A stretch of DNA of 64,000 bases, taken from the NCBI GenBank assembly GCA_030770545.1, contig CM061090.1, positions 12,777,501 to 12,841,500 on the forward strand, given 5' to 3'. Of the stretch, positions 37,088-48,625 are shown piece after piece (the first letter of the stretch is position 1; each line of letters starts with the position of its first letter). The translations under genes and the position numbers were made by a program. The notes beneath the pieces were generated by a model. The model was not told the origin of the DNA, did no database searches, and saw only the letters and a program-made list of their open reading frames with translations. The DNA comes from Macropodus opercularis. Taxonomy: Eukaryota; Chordata; Actinopteri; Anabantiformes; Osphronemidae.

Positions 37088-40000
37088 TCTCAGGCATCGC
37101 CGCCTACCTGCCTGTCACCTCCGTCGCCTCCACACAGTCATTATTTACTCACAGCTCTTACATCGCTGCTGTATGACTCAGCAGGGAGGTTCCTACCAAC
37201 TATCACAGCCTGGTGCTTTTAGCAAATATTGGATCTAGTGAAATTAACACTGCTCACCTGCCACAAAAATCAAAGTGGCATCATTTATGAGAGTCTCGTC
37301 CTCTCGTGCAGCGCGGCAGGTGTACTCTGACAGGTTCCACTTTTAAATTAGACAGCTGGATATTACACTATCCTTTGAAGGGAGGGGGTGGAGGAAGGCT
37401 GTGTGTTTGCAAAGTACTGGTGAATATTGTGCAAATGTCTAATCAGCTTGACGTGAGTGGAAATGCATGAAGTGAAAATTAATGCGTAACAGCTGCAGCT
37501 GGCAAGAGGGAAAAGAAAATTCTGTACAATGTAAAACTACTTTTCAGGTTTACTTTACAAAGTTCTCTGGAAACTACATGTTGATCATTTGTCCCATAAA
37601 CAAGAACTGTATTAATAAACCATCTTCGCAGCTGGACCTCAGCTTTGTCATCCAGGTTACATGTCTGCATAAAAAGCCAGAATCTTCATGCTTCACACTG
37701 TTCGTACATGAAGAAAGTGTCCCTTTAAATCGAACTACAGGAGCAGCAGGTAGTCAAATAATATGATTCAATTAAAGAAGAAGAAAATGGCGAAATTTAA
37801 AGCGTCGACTGCTTCCCCTGGTTGATAAAATTGTCTTCATCCAACGACGGTGCCATGTTCTGATAAAGACATATGCTGAGAGTGTCCCTGGGGTGTTAAA
37901 TCGACTTCACCACATGGGCTCCACTCCACACATGGGCTGGAGGAAAGTGCGCTGTAATTGCAGCTCCACTGTTCCCAAAGGAAGGCTACTAATGTACTAA
38001 TGTACTGAGGATGACCTCTAAATACTGATTCATCCGTCTCTTTCACTTACAGATGGACAGCACTTACTGTCCCCCGTGTGCGTCCTTAGGGATATAAAAA
38101 AAACAAAGGAATCAATACTCGTGCAGCTGACACTCACTCGCTTCACTGCCTGCCTCGTCTCCTCTCTATTTGCCTCTTCCCTCCGCACACATTTCTCTCC
38201 TTTCACCTGTTCACGTACTTTATGTGAAGGCTACTTCACTACATACTTGGCAGAAGAAATGACGTCGCTGTGTTTGTCCGAGTCCAGGATCTTGGCAAGG
38301 TGGGAGGCCACAGAGTCTGCATACTGCGTGATGTGGACCTGTGACACACAAAGAGACAGATGTCACAAATATGTCGATGGCCTAAAGAGGCATCTCACAC
38401 AAAATCCAGATTCCTGCCTTTGTTTGGGCAAAAGGATTTCACCTCCTCCTAAAATCGGTCTCTTTAAAATTAAACAGATTTTAAACCATTTAAAACCAAA
38501 TAAGGTTCTGGAGTTTTTTATTTAAAATCTAAATTTACAATGCAGGGCTGCCCTTCATCAGCGTCCACACCACTCCCTGCGGTTTCGACCTGATTGGTTT
38601 GGCTGCCAGCGGTGGGGCTCAATTGATTCTCAGTGGACGTTTTCTAAAATAATTTCTCACAGCTTGTGAGATTCAGGCCATCTGTTGAAGAGCAGACGGA
38701 TGTTCTGCGGACTAATCTACCTGCAGAGGAGAGTCGGGGCTGTCGTCCTCCTTCACTATCGGCGTGTGTTTATTGGTGGTGGGCACCTCATATGTCATCA
38801 CGCTCCATCTGAAATCACACAAACAAAAACGTCAGACACCAGGAGGTGAAATTCATCATCAGCTAATCAGACTAAGATGGGAAGCTAATTAAAACACCCG
38901 CCGCCATGTTCATTGCACTGACAAAAGCGAAGCTCTACCTGTAGCTCTAGCTTAACTGATTCACAGTCATGTGGTTTTACCTGAATGCACAATGAGATAA
39001 ATCAGATGTGCCAGACATTATCTTACACCCACATAAAGTAAGGCATGTGTGAAGTCAAGAACTTTTTTTTTCAGTTTCACAATGACACAAGCACCAGACT
39101 TTCACTGGACAATACTCAAACGTTCTCTTTCTTTAGTCACGATTTAGTGACAATGATGATGCAACCGTTCAAAGGTCATTTACAGTAAGACCAACACAGT
39201 CTACACGGTTCACAATCCAGCAGTTTTTACCTTCATGTTTTAATTTTACAGTTTACAGTTCTGTGTACAATCAAGGTCCCAGTTAAGACCTGGATAAAAA
39301 TGCTTTTTATGTTGTTTGTGCATCTTTCTGAAAATTATAAACAGAAAAAACATGTTGAGTGTTCAACTTAAACACAAAACTAAGCAAACATGGGTTTTGG
39401 GAGACTAAACCCAAAGAGGCCGCGCTCGACATGTCGCCCACTCCACCTTCCAACTCATCTGGGGGTTTTACCTGTCCAGCATTTTGGTGGTGGCTCTCTC
39501 CAGCTTCTCCAGGATCTGCAGCAGCTGAGCATCGTCGTCGCAGAGTCCTCCCCAGCCCAGGACACGAGCCAGGTCGTTGCCGGTGCCCAGAGGTAGCACG
39601 CCCAACTGGCACTGCAGAGAGGGAGCAGAGGAAGACTGTAGTCGTGACGCATCCTGCTTTACATGTGTGACGAAATACTGTGAACAATGTAATTAGTGAA
39701 AGTAAAAAGTAAAAAAGTAAGCAAAGTAAAACGTGTCATTCAAATGGAATCTGACAAGCAGCTGATGCTGGATGGAGTTGCTATAGTGGCTATGGAACAA
39801 AGCCCACACTACTGAAGATGGTTCCTCCTTTATCCTTATGGTTGGTGGCAGGATCTCTCCTATGAGACTTATAATCTATGTAGTTCTCATTCTGTACATC
39901 TCTTTATCAGCCAGCAAGTGACACTTCAGTCTTTTCTCAGACATGAAGCTGTCCTCTCGCTGTGGTGAGGCTGGAAGCCGACGTTTTGGCACTGATGAGG

Positions 40001-43000
40001 TCGGCTGATACGCCGAGTTGTTACACCTGACTGACTGTGCAGCTGTGAGGAGGTCGACCACAGGCAGCTGCTCCAGTGGCATCGAGACTCCAGACCTTTG
40101 GCCACAGCACCTTTTTTCAGTTCTGCATCTGACAGGTGTTACACGCACTTGTCATGGAACTGTGTTGCGTTGTCGTCGTTTTTGCTCCAGGTTAGCGCGT
40201 AGCGCTTGAGCTACTGAGTCGTGACTAATGTCAGGAGCTTCGCCGTCTGACGTCCTTTGGTCTTGATGTGTTGTGAAAGCTGTGTCTCTTTCGATATGTA
40301 AAAACAACAGCTGCAAGTCAGATGCTACAGATGTGTCTTTTGTTAAAAAGCATCACAGACTGGCTGCGTCACAGTGAGGGTGATACACATTAACAGACTC
40401 ACTGGAGTTTACTTGAATACCAGTGCAGGTTTTCACACAAGGGTGCAAAACGTCAAAACAGGAGGATGACTGACATCAAGACAGCTCAGCCCTAAGCTAA
40501 CTCTGAATAGATTCTTGCACTGTGTTAAAATACCCCATGCCTCACTACACCACTTGTTATTACATCATCACTCCCTCCTCCTCGTTGCCCTCACCTGTTT
40601 ATGCAGGTTGAGTTTATCCAGCTCTGAGAGCACCCAGCCCACGCTGCCATCTCCTCCGCACACCAGTATACGAAACGTCACAAACTTCTGGAAAAGGCGC
40701 AGGCTGAGGGAGGAGGAGGGCGTGGGAGGGCACCACAGGATGAGGAGGTAAAGAGAAGGAGGAAAAGTACAAAGTGTTAAAAGGCAGATCGTGTCACAAA
40801 ACCACAGCCAAGTTAAAGCATCAGTATTTAGACGAAACGGCTGTGGTTAAATCATGTACAGCCATTCAGAAATAAAGTGCATGTACCCGAGCTCTGGGCC
40901 TCCGTTCATCAGGTCAAACACTTGAGCCGGGTTGAGAAGCTGCTTGAACTTGCGCAAGAACTTGACCCCTTGGTTGTCCCCGCTTTTGGAATTAACCAGC
41001 ACCAGGAGAGGGCTGGAGCACGAAGCAGAGGTGGCCTTCCAGAAGCCTGAAAAGAAGGTTTGTAAATGAATAACCACGATGGAAAGGAAATGAAAAGGCC
41101 GGGAAACATTTTCAGCTCTCATTCTGGTCCAAATAGAACAGTCCACGTTGAGAGAGCTGTGTGTGGTGACTCCTGACTGCTGGATGGCCGTCAAGTTTTC
41201 ATTTCTGATGGCAGATTGATTTTTTTTAAACAAATATAAACATTCAGCTTTGATTTACTTAAAGCCACACCCTCTGTGTCCATGGGATCTACACCAGGTG
41301 GGTTAAAGGTGACATTATTGCACTTTGATCTGTTCATGACATACTCTGAACAAGAATGTGTATGTGTAAGATTTTTCTCACCATCTGAGTCGATGCTGTT
41401 GAGTGCAGTGGGAGGAATGATTGAAACTCGACATTGACCCAGGGGACACACCTTCCCCATCTGTTCTTTACAGCTGCTGTGGACCTGTATGTGCACAGAC
41501 AAACAGAGCCAGGGCTCTCCATGGTTAGTCTATAAATCAGTAGAAGAGGAAAGGTCATTACATTTCTCTGAAACCACCCAAATGTCAGTTCTACTGCGTC
41601 TACAAATGCCACTGTGATTCATCCGTGTGCAGGTCTGGGAGCGCTTGTGTACTGAGGATTAGACTTCATATTACATGGATCCATTTGCTGTAAACACTTA
41701 AAAGCAAAGCAGAGTAAAATCTCTATCTGTAATTTTGATTTTGTGTCTTAAAGGACACATTGACAGACTGTTATCAGTAGATTTAAATCATAAAGCTGGA
41801 TGTGGATGTTGTTGTTGCATAGCTGTGGAGCTTAGTGTTGATCTCCGTTAGGAACATAGTGTAGAGTATCTGGACAGGAAAACGATTTTCCTCATCCATG
41901 TGAATCCTAGCATCGATTCAGATCCAGCAACCCCAGAACTGACAGGAATTTATTGGCTCCGTTGCATTTTGCCCCAAAAATAATCATTTTATGTTTATTG
42001 CATATAACATCATATTTAATTAAGTTTATATGGAAACCTCCAGCAAGACGTAAACTAAAAGTAACTTTCAGCTGGCAGAGATGCCCTAAATAAATACTAA
42101 AACTGATTTGATGCGACAGCTTTTTGACAGGATGGAGGCTCCAGTCAATCAAACTTACGATGGCCTTGCACCAGAGGCAGCGCCAGTCCTGCAGCCGCCG
42201 CACGCTGCCGCAGGTCTTATCACACACAACACATTTGGCACTGACTGGCAGGTTGCCTTCCAGCCACTGGTGGGGCATGGACACCTGGGAAAAAAATACA
42301 CGACCCATCAGTCAGGACAAAATAGGATCATAATTCGTGCACCGTAAGTGACTGATTTCACTGAAAGACCATTAAAAATGGTCTCATTCTAAGTTCATCT
42401 CACACTCACCCCCTCCTCATCCTCAATGATGTCATTTCCTATGGAGGCCAGCGTGGTCCATTTGCAGTTGTTGGTCGAGCGAACTGCGCAGCGCTTATGC
42501 GCCTTGAACTTACAAACTGCAGAGGACAGAGCAACAAACGTTGCGTTTGATGAACCAGAATAACTGGGAAGAATCTGTGACATTTTAATTACATGGAACT
42601 ACAGTATGTAGATTATGCTTCTTGAGGACAAACGAACATTTTGCTGACACAATTAAATTGCTAGTTACAAAATATAAAATCTTGTGTGTGTCTTCACTTT
42701 TCACGCCTGATATGGGAGGTAAGGGCGTTATTGAGTTCTATAACTATGTTACTTCCAAAATGACGTAAAATAAAACTGCTCCACCCTGCAATGAAAGGCC
42801 ATAAACCTACTTCTAAACTGTTAAAGTTGTGGCATAATCAGAAAAGAAAGCGGAGAGAATGTTTCCTTTTATGTTTCTATATAGTTTTATTTCCATTTAT
42901 GGTTACTGGACTTTGTACCTTCACAGGACAGGCCATGGGAGGTGACGCCTGGCAGAGCCTCCCTGCAGACGTTGCAGAAGGTCGGTCTGGCGTGCGAGCA

Positions 43001-46000
43001 GGCGTACCAGTTGTGCATCCCAGAGAAATGTTCCATGTTGAACTGGCTGGCCTGCGAAAGGAGGGAATATGTAAGCAGACGAACACCACCACTGAGCGTA
43101 AACAGACTGAGCTTCGGAGGCTGAAACCCAGACAGAAACTAAATTAATCAGAGCACTACATCACAATAACTACCTTGGGGAAGCAGCGATGCAGCATGAG
43201 TTGAATGTTTTTATTTTATTTTATGATGAACTAAAAAGCCAGAGGAAGACATAAAAGACACCAGCAGTCAGTACCTAAAAGGATAGTGCTACAAGACTGC
43301 GTGTTCTTAATGTTAGCTATACTAAATCAAAAAAGGCATAGTTAAAATAACAATTAACTGGAAACCAATCTGAAGACTAAACCTTCTCAGTCACAAAACC
43401 CAAGAGAAACAAGAGATGATGTCAGTGACATAAGTCAAACGCAAAATGCCATGTGGAATGTGAGGAAAATGTGAGGAACGCCACAGATCCTCAGCTCTTT
43501 ACAACCTAATCAAGCAGAAGCTATGACTTTATTAGAGACATCAATCTGCCGGCAAAGAGCTGAAATGACAAGCAGTTAAGATAAAAGACAGTGAAGGAAG
43601 AATAAAGGGAAGAAAACCAGGGAGAATGAAGGAGAATATTCTTCAGGGAAATTCGAATGGGTGGATCTTTTGTCTGATGAACAGATGGAAAGTGTGACGT
43701 CTGTGCACTAGTTATTAAAATAAGAATAAGAATCTTCCATCAGTCCCATTTCCCAGTCTATTCTGTGCTTAGTCAAGCAAGTAGAAATGTTATTAAATAG
43801 AAAAAGAAACACTAACTTCATAGGTTTCCCATTTTTGGACAGATTTGAGGGCGCCGATCCAGTCTTCCATTTCCTTTCTGCTCTCAGCACATAACATTAG
43901 TTTGCGAAATGGAGTGATCACCTAAGAAACAGAGACAAACAAAATCAGATGTGCCTTTAAAACATTAAGTTGTTTTGCTAGCTACTATAAATAGCACGAT
44001 AAAGTTTACGCCATCTTAGTTCAGTACTGTCGCATGGTAAGAGCAAAGCCAAGTAAATGGACCAAAATGGTTTCTGAATGAACTAAGATACAAGTAATCT
44101 GATTTCTGTGCTGTATATCGGCGTATCATCTGCATATTTTCAAGGGAGAGCCCAATGTGCGAATAGATTAACTGCACGTATTTACATAACAGTGTCAAAC
44201 TTCACCCAGTCACAAGTTTCTTTGTGTCAATTGTATCATAAAAACACAAAGCATGTTTGCATTCAGTACTGTAAATACATATGTAAACATGCTTTTTGTT
44301 TTTGCAAACATATCAAAGACGCTAAAGTAATTCGTACAAAGACACGTCTGTGGAAAAATAGGAATGTGTGAAAACGGAGTTAGAATTATAATAAAAATGG
44401 TACATTTCTTACAAAATGTGTGTTGTTTACCGTGAAGCTGTTGTTGATGTTCTTGGTGCTGGTCTCGGCTACACTGGCATCTGACAGGTCCACTTCATCA
44501 AAAATTAGAGACTAATGACGAAAAAACAAACATTCTGTCTGTTAAGTCATCACAAGCTTCCGTCACATTTTATTTTCCCTAACAACGTAAACCTAGCACA
44601 TGTAATTCAAGCTAGCCTTACTCCCATTCAGCTCACTCTCCTCCACTCCCAGCTACACTGCATCTGATTTGATTGTTTGAATTAATACCAAGCTGTAAAA
44701 TGTGCTTCAGGCAGCATCACTCATTCTCATACCTTGCAGTCTTTGGCATAATAGAGGGTCCTCCCTCTAAGTTTGAAGTACCTCCTCTTCCATCTCTGAA
44801 AGGAGCTGGTCTGCTTTAACAAAATTCCCTCCTTGACACTTTTCTGTTGTGAGACAACAAAGGGGACGAGACAGAAAGGAAACAGTTATCAAGATGAATA
44901 CCAGAAACATTCATGCAACTTATTTGTGCTCACACATGGAAAGGTCTGGGGTCTTAAGGGCATAATTTTCTCCACAGGTCGTTACTGCAGAAATAAAGCC
45001 AGGGACAATGTGCCACGCAGCACTAAAGGACCAGTGGTGAAGCCAGCCACGACTGTACGGAAATGATCAGCGCAACACAATTTGACAGCATGGACTGGCT
45101 TCAGTGACAAACCTCAATGATTCTACTGTGATGCTGTTTTTCTTGCACCCTCATCTGTGCCTCTGCTTACCAAGCACTCGTTCCCTCTCTATTTATGAGG
45201 ACATGCCTAGAGAGGACAGAATGCACCATGGGTAATCAGTTTGAGATAGGATGTCGGGGGTCGCCATGGAGAGCCTCATTTCTCAAACAAGAGGATAACC
45301 AACAGCATTCACACTTACACACACAGAAAGAAACTTAAACCTCACTGATCACGTTACTGACGAATCCCCAAACCTGCAGCTTGTTCAACTAACGCAGTCG
45401 CATTCCTGCACGAATCGCCCACAGAGATTACAATGTGCCCATATCACATACAGTAGCAACGCCCAACATATCTAAGCTCACTACTGTTTAATACTCTACT
45501 GATTCCTAAATATGGGAGTGAAATGACTAATACTGCAGCTATATTACAAAAGGCTCCAGGACAAACATCTAACTAAACGTAAAACTGTGTCGCCATGACA
45601 TCGGCTGTTAGCATATCAGCTTGTACAACCCACAACACCGCTCCAACCTGTGAGTAAAGGTAAACTTTGTCCTTATGCAAACATATACTAAACACATGTT
45701 TATTATATATTAGCATAATGGAGGTAGAACAACACGGGCCACAGAAATACTGCACAAGAACTGCAACAGGATCCTAATGATTATATCGCTGCCTCATTTC
45801 CTGCAAATCAACTAATTATTTCTCACGCCTCATCAAACAAACGGCATTTGGAATAATCATCTTAAGTAAGTTAGCAATGGCGTCTTGGTTTTGTCATTTC
45901 TCTGTGTTAAGAAGCATAGTCGCCATGTGTATCAATGTTTAACACGTTTTATTGATTGCTGTGAAAAAGCAATGTGAGAGCGAGGTAGAAAGGATTTTGT

Positions 46001-48593
46001 ATTGTGTCCAAATCACACGGCCAATACCACAGCGGCACACAACGCCAAAGACTTTCAGGGGCTTCCTGTAACACAGACATGTCAGTTTTCTGGTTTGAAC
46101 TGCTAAACCACTGGGCCCAGCACTTGGCTCAGCAGCCACTTGGCAGTGTCTGCAAATCAGTGCATGACCCGGAAATCTGTGCTGGGGAAAATTCAAGTCA
46201 GACGGGAGGTTTTACCACCTGCATAACAACTACCAGCAGCCGTCATGGTGACATCAGGGTGACAGAACGCGTGTGTGAGCGAAGAAACAAGTGTAGGAGG
46301 GTAGAAAAAGCTGCATCATTTAGCCGAATAACCAACTAAACCAAATGACACAGCTGTGATTACAGCAGTGTTGGAATGTGAAAGGTAACTAATCAGATGC
46401 TGCAGACGTTTTGCTCTCTACTGTCTTGTGCAGCAGAAGCTCATTTTCTGACAGACGAGCTGATGTGTTTAAATGCTGCCAGATTTATGCAAATCAGTGC
46501 ATGTAAAAGATATTTTTACAGTAGTTACAAGTCTCAGCAGACAAGGAATGAGGAAGCTATACAATAATATGACAAGTCTTCCTTCTGTCCTTCACAGCCT
46601 TGCTGAGGCTTTTCTCGAGAGCTGAACTGAAATGCTTCCTCATTCTTCCTCACTGTCTCTTCTGGCTGGATTATTTCAGTTTACACTGTCTGCTTCTCCA
46701 TCCTTGTGAATGACACTCATGCATTTCTGGTTTTCTCTCTTTTCATTTTCATCTTTCTCTGCTTGTCTGCCTTCAGTAATGACCTTGGCTCTTTCAACAG
46801 AGGGAGAAATGCACAGCAGAGGCACATCAGAAACAGGGCTAAATCTAATTCAGAGCTGCGACACAGTCTCATTTCTCTGCTGAAAATGTGAGCATGTGTG
46901 TGTCCATGAGCTACCCCGCCTTGTAATGGCCCACACAGCCATGTGTGCGATCGTCATACATGTTTCATTCTTAGATAAATGTGCTTTTATACCCCGAGGG
47001 AGTAAAATTCATACTGTCACACTGTCAGACGGAGAGAGGAGAAGCCTGATGGCATGGATCATTAGCAGGAGGAGAGAGGACGAGGCAACAAAGCTGACAG
47101 TGGTGAAGAGTGAGAGAGAGAAACCAACAGCACCAAAAGGTAAGATGCAGGAAAAATGCAGGAGACGACATAAAACAAAAGAAAACAAAAACTGCCCGAG
47201 CTGTGAGGAGGGGAAAAACACACAAGCATGGAGGTGCACAGTCCTTTTAATTGAACACACTGAAGATACAGTAACAGTGAGGTGTGACAACCCCAGACCA
47301 CCGATCAGCCTTACCCATGGTTTCCTCAGCAACACAAGGAACTGTCAATCAAGACGCTGGTCTGAGTTTTTCTATTTGACAAAAGTGGCTGATGACGTAG
47401 CAGATGTACACAATGTAGCGTTAGGGTCCAAGTCAGGATGTTTCAGCTCGTGAGTGAAACTTCATAGGCCATAAGTCATGTAATTACCAGGACTACTACT
47501 GTGCTGTCCAGAAGAGATGTTGTCAAACAGATGAGTGTTTTCATTAGAGAAAGACTAATTGCATCTCAACAGTCAGACCTGCCAAACCTGAAACGCACAC
47601 ATGGACATACACAGTGCTGACAATGTGCATGTGGCTGTGCACACAAGAGCGTAGTAACACATAGATTTACCCATTTGCAGAATGTACATGCACCCCAATC
47701 TTTTCTTTAGTTTCTTTTTTGTACACACACATTCCTGCAAAACCAATTGACCTTCAGTTCACCATGTTATCAAGAAGTTGCTAAATCAGATTTATTTCCC
47801 AGACAGCGAGAGACCTGGAGACCAACATGTGGACATTTATGTGTAGACTGCCGGCTGCAGCAAAGCAGAAGCTGAACTTCAAGTTTATTAGCTGCTGGTA
47901 TTGAGTGATGAACCAATCAGTTGGCTAATACTACAAACAGGAAAAGCAGAGGACTAAAGAGCTATAGGCTTAAGAGGCCTTGCTGAGGTTGATACATGTG
48001 CATACGTTGTTTTTCCTGCTATTAAATCTCTCAAAACCAAAATCAATCTAGATGACGCAGTATGGCTCACTTTCCAATACAGAATTGTGTTATTATCAGC
48101 CTGGAATAAAACAGTTCTTTCAAAGCAAAGACTAGTGAAGCTGTTTATGTGACGTGAACAGTTCGCATAGACAAACATTAACTGACACAAACATATGGCT
48201 GGTTATTTTTTTCCCCCTTTGGATTTTTGAAAATAACAAGGTAAAAAAGCTGTGAAGACCTTGTGTAATCTTGTGTTCGGATTCATATAAACCAGTGCGT
48301 GAGACCGTGCATAGTGTAAACACAGTATTTAGGAGGCACATTTACACAACCTTAAACCATGAATGAGCTAAATGAGTCACAGCGTGAAGGCAGATACATA
48401 TCTCTCATTGAACCCAAGGATATGCTCATTCCTGTGTCTCTCTCACACTGACCTCTTCCTCTGGCAGACCCTCCCGAAAAAAGTCCAGCTGGTCCTCGTA
48501 GCTGAGTCGGGTGTCCTCTCCCTGCCCTGTTCCCTCACAACGCAACCACGGGGGTGCGATGCAGCACCCGCTGGCGTGACACAACCTCAGCAT
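29756..48593 (-). CDS. dgkk: type II diacylglycerol kinase (kappa/eta group), SAM-less
   Basis: The enzyme phosphorylates diacylglycerol with ATP to phosphatidic acid, ending DAG signalling at membranes. Twenty-nine exons splice into 3,210 nt (1,069 residues); their coordinates are given in the domain entries that follow. Domain order is PH (50-144), C1a (159-208), C1b (231-281), catalytic domain (about 315-440), linker, accessory catalytic domain (about 674-830), helical region and a short C-terminus. PH, C1 and GGDGS blocks are near-identical to the delta/eta family. Kappa is favoured because the linker lacks the LNT..RAG...DPF segment shared by delta and eta, because no SAM exon is present, and because the melusin neighbour is X-linked in human like DGKK. 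Eta is the main alternative: PH sequence and the ending EADSSGN resemble SAM-less DGKH (EANSPGN). Type II DGK identity is very secure, the subtype is not. Confidence 0.9.
30438..32097 (-). other. dgkk: DGK C-terminal helical region exons 24-28
   Basis: Exons 31934-32097, 31475-31580, 31277-31366, 30733-30846 and 30438-30552. They encode AFESTLKSWEDKRK, then QVEQELAHAVNA, SSAEEELRSTLNSLSAEL, HWICPLMQCSDE and the basic stretch KLKIIAKGKKEREKLHKQK. All correspond in order to the region after the accessory domain in DGK delta/eta. Exon 25 has a weak acceptor (ccctaaag), chosen because it alone keeps the frame and gives KIREAAKTQKQ. Confidence 0.85.
32640..33717 (-). other. dgkk: DGK accessory catalytic domain exons 19-23
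   Basis: Exons 33610-33717, 33360-33456, 33141-33248, 32897-33010 and 32640-32774, residues about 670-856. Conserved blocks are EKCVMNNYFGIGLDAKISL, SRTKNMMWYGVLGTKEL, LAVLNIPSYAGGINFWGG, FDDKKLEVVAVFGSMQMA and VPVQVDGEAWIQPPG, matching DGK delta/eta almost residue for residue. Introns here are short (92-148 bp, except about 242 bp between exons 19-20 and a slightly shorter one between exons 22-23). The exon 19/20 junction yields KKCSSRTKN where delta/eta have KCRSRTKN. Confidence 0.9.
33818..36885 (-). other. dgkk: DGK interdomain linker exons 14-18
   Basis: Exons 36786-36885, 35304-35369, 34354-34522, 34033-34122 and 33818-33902, residues about 499-669. The family block EQLMLRANSLKKALRQIIEQ is clear, preceded by a Ser/Gly/Glu-rich stretch and followed by VVDEQNRHTQVQRM and a Ser-rich segment. 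The linker then runs straight to VQCSEKCVMNN. The conserved delta/eta segment with LNT, RAG and DPF is absent, and the introns of 130 and 100 bp at this place leave no room for it. Confidence 0.82.
37041..37083. repeat. (CA)n microsatellite
   Basis: About 21 CA units in the DGK intron between exons 13 and 14. Confidence 0.95.
38247..41046 (-). other. dgkk: DGK catalytic domain exons 9-13
   Basis: Exons 40887-41046, 40595-40703, 39472-39611, 38721-38808 and 38247-38338, residues 303-499. Landmarks are PLLVLVNSKSGDNQG, the ATP-binding glycine motif CGGDGS (GGDGS at 372-376) and LGVLPLGTGNDLARVLGWG (GTGND 401-405), so the key motifs are intact. The segment after it (WSVMTYEVPTTNKH...DSVASHLAKILDSD) is the type II spacer between the two catalytic halves. 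One local oddity is QKFVTFRILV where delta/eta have a D after the F. Confidence 0.93.
41382..43051 (-). other. dgkk: DGK tandem C1 domain exons 5-8
   Basis: Exons 42919-43051, 42410-42516, 42159-42284 and 41382-41484. Both C1 domains keep the zinc pattern H-x12-C-x2-C...C-x2-C-x4-H-x2-C-x7-C. C1a is residues 159-208 (HNWYACSHARPTFCNVC ... CKFKAHKRC) and C1b is 231-281 (HQWLEGNLPVSAKCVVC ... CLWCKAIVHSSC). The extended stretch after C1b (CPLGQCRVSIIPPTALNSID) is typical of type II DGKs. Confidence 0.94.
43817..44843 (-). other. dgkk: DGK pleckstrin-homology domain exons 2-4
   Basis: Exons 44733-44843, 44431-44511 and 43817-43921, residues 48-146. The sequence runs KSVKEGILLKQTSSFQRW, KRRYFKLRGRTLYYAKDCK, SLIFDEVDLSDASVAE, NNSFTVITPFRKLMLCAE and RKEMEDWIGALKSVQK. 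It is the strongly conserved phosphoinositide-binding PH domain of DGK delta/eta/kappa, with the C-terminal helix tryptophan (EDW) present. Confidence 0.94.
44844..48452 (-). other. DGK intron 1
   Basis: A 3.6-kb intron between the first visible coding exon and the PH exons. A 185-codon plus-strand open frame at 46896-47453 has no recognisable domain and is treated as chance. No RNA gene or transposon is recognised. Confidence 0.5.
48453..48593 (-). CDS. dgkk: DGK first coding exon (MLRLCHASGC...)
   Basis: This 141-nt exon encodes 47 residues from MLRLCHASGCCIAPPW to the acidic end REGLPEEE, joined in phase 0 to KSVKEGILLK of the PH domain through donor GAG|gtcagt. Human delta/eta have a different leader here, so it is read as an alternative or subtype-specific first exon. 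The ATG context is weak (C at -3). I do not recognise the leader in any family member. It could also be an internal exon whose acceptor I misjudge, with the true start further upstream. Confidence 0.6.
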
Positions 48594-48625
48594 TAGTAGC
48601 CGAGCGCACACGCTGATGACCTCAT
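48593..48625 (-). promoter_or_regulatory. upstream ORF overlapping the DGK start (TAATG)
   Basis: On the minus strand an ATG at 48625-48623 opens a ten-codon frame (MRSSACALGY) whose TAA at 48595-48593 shares one base with the main ATG at 48593-48591. Such overlap can impose termination-reinitiation control. It matters only if transcription starts upstream of 48,625. Confidence 0.4.

Noticed and set aside
46896..47453. 185-codon plus-strand open frame in DGK intron 1
   Set aside because: No recognisable domain or homology. Composition is like the flanking intron and it opposes the host gene.
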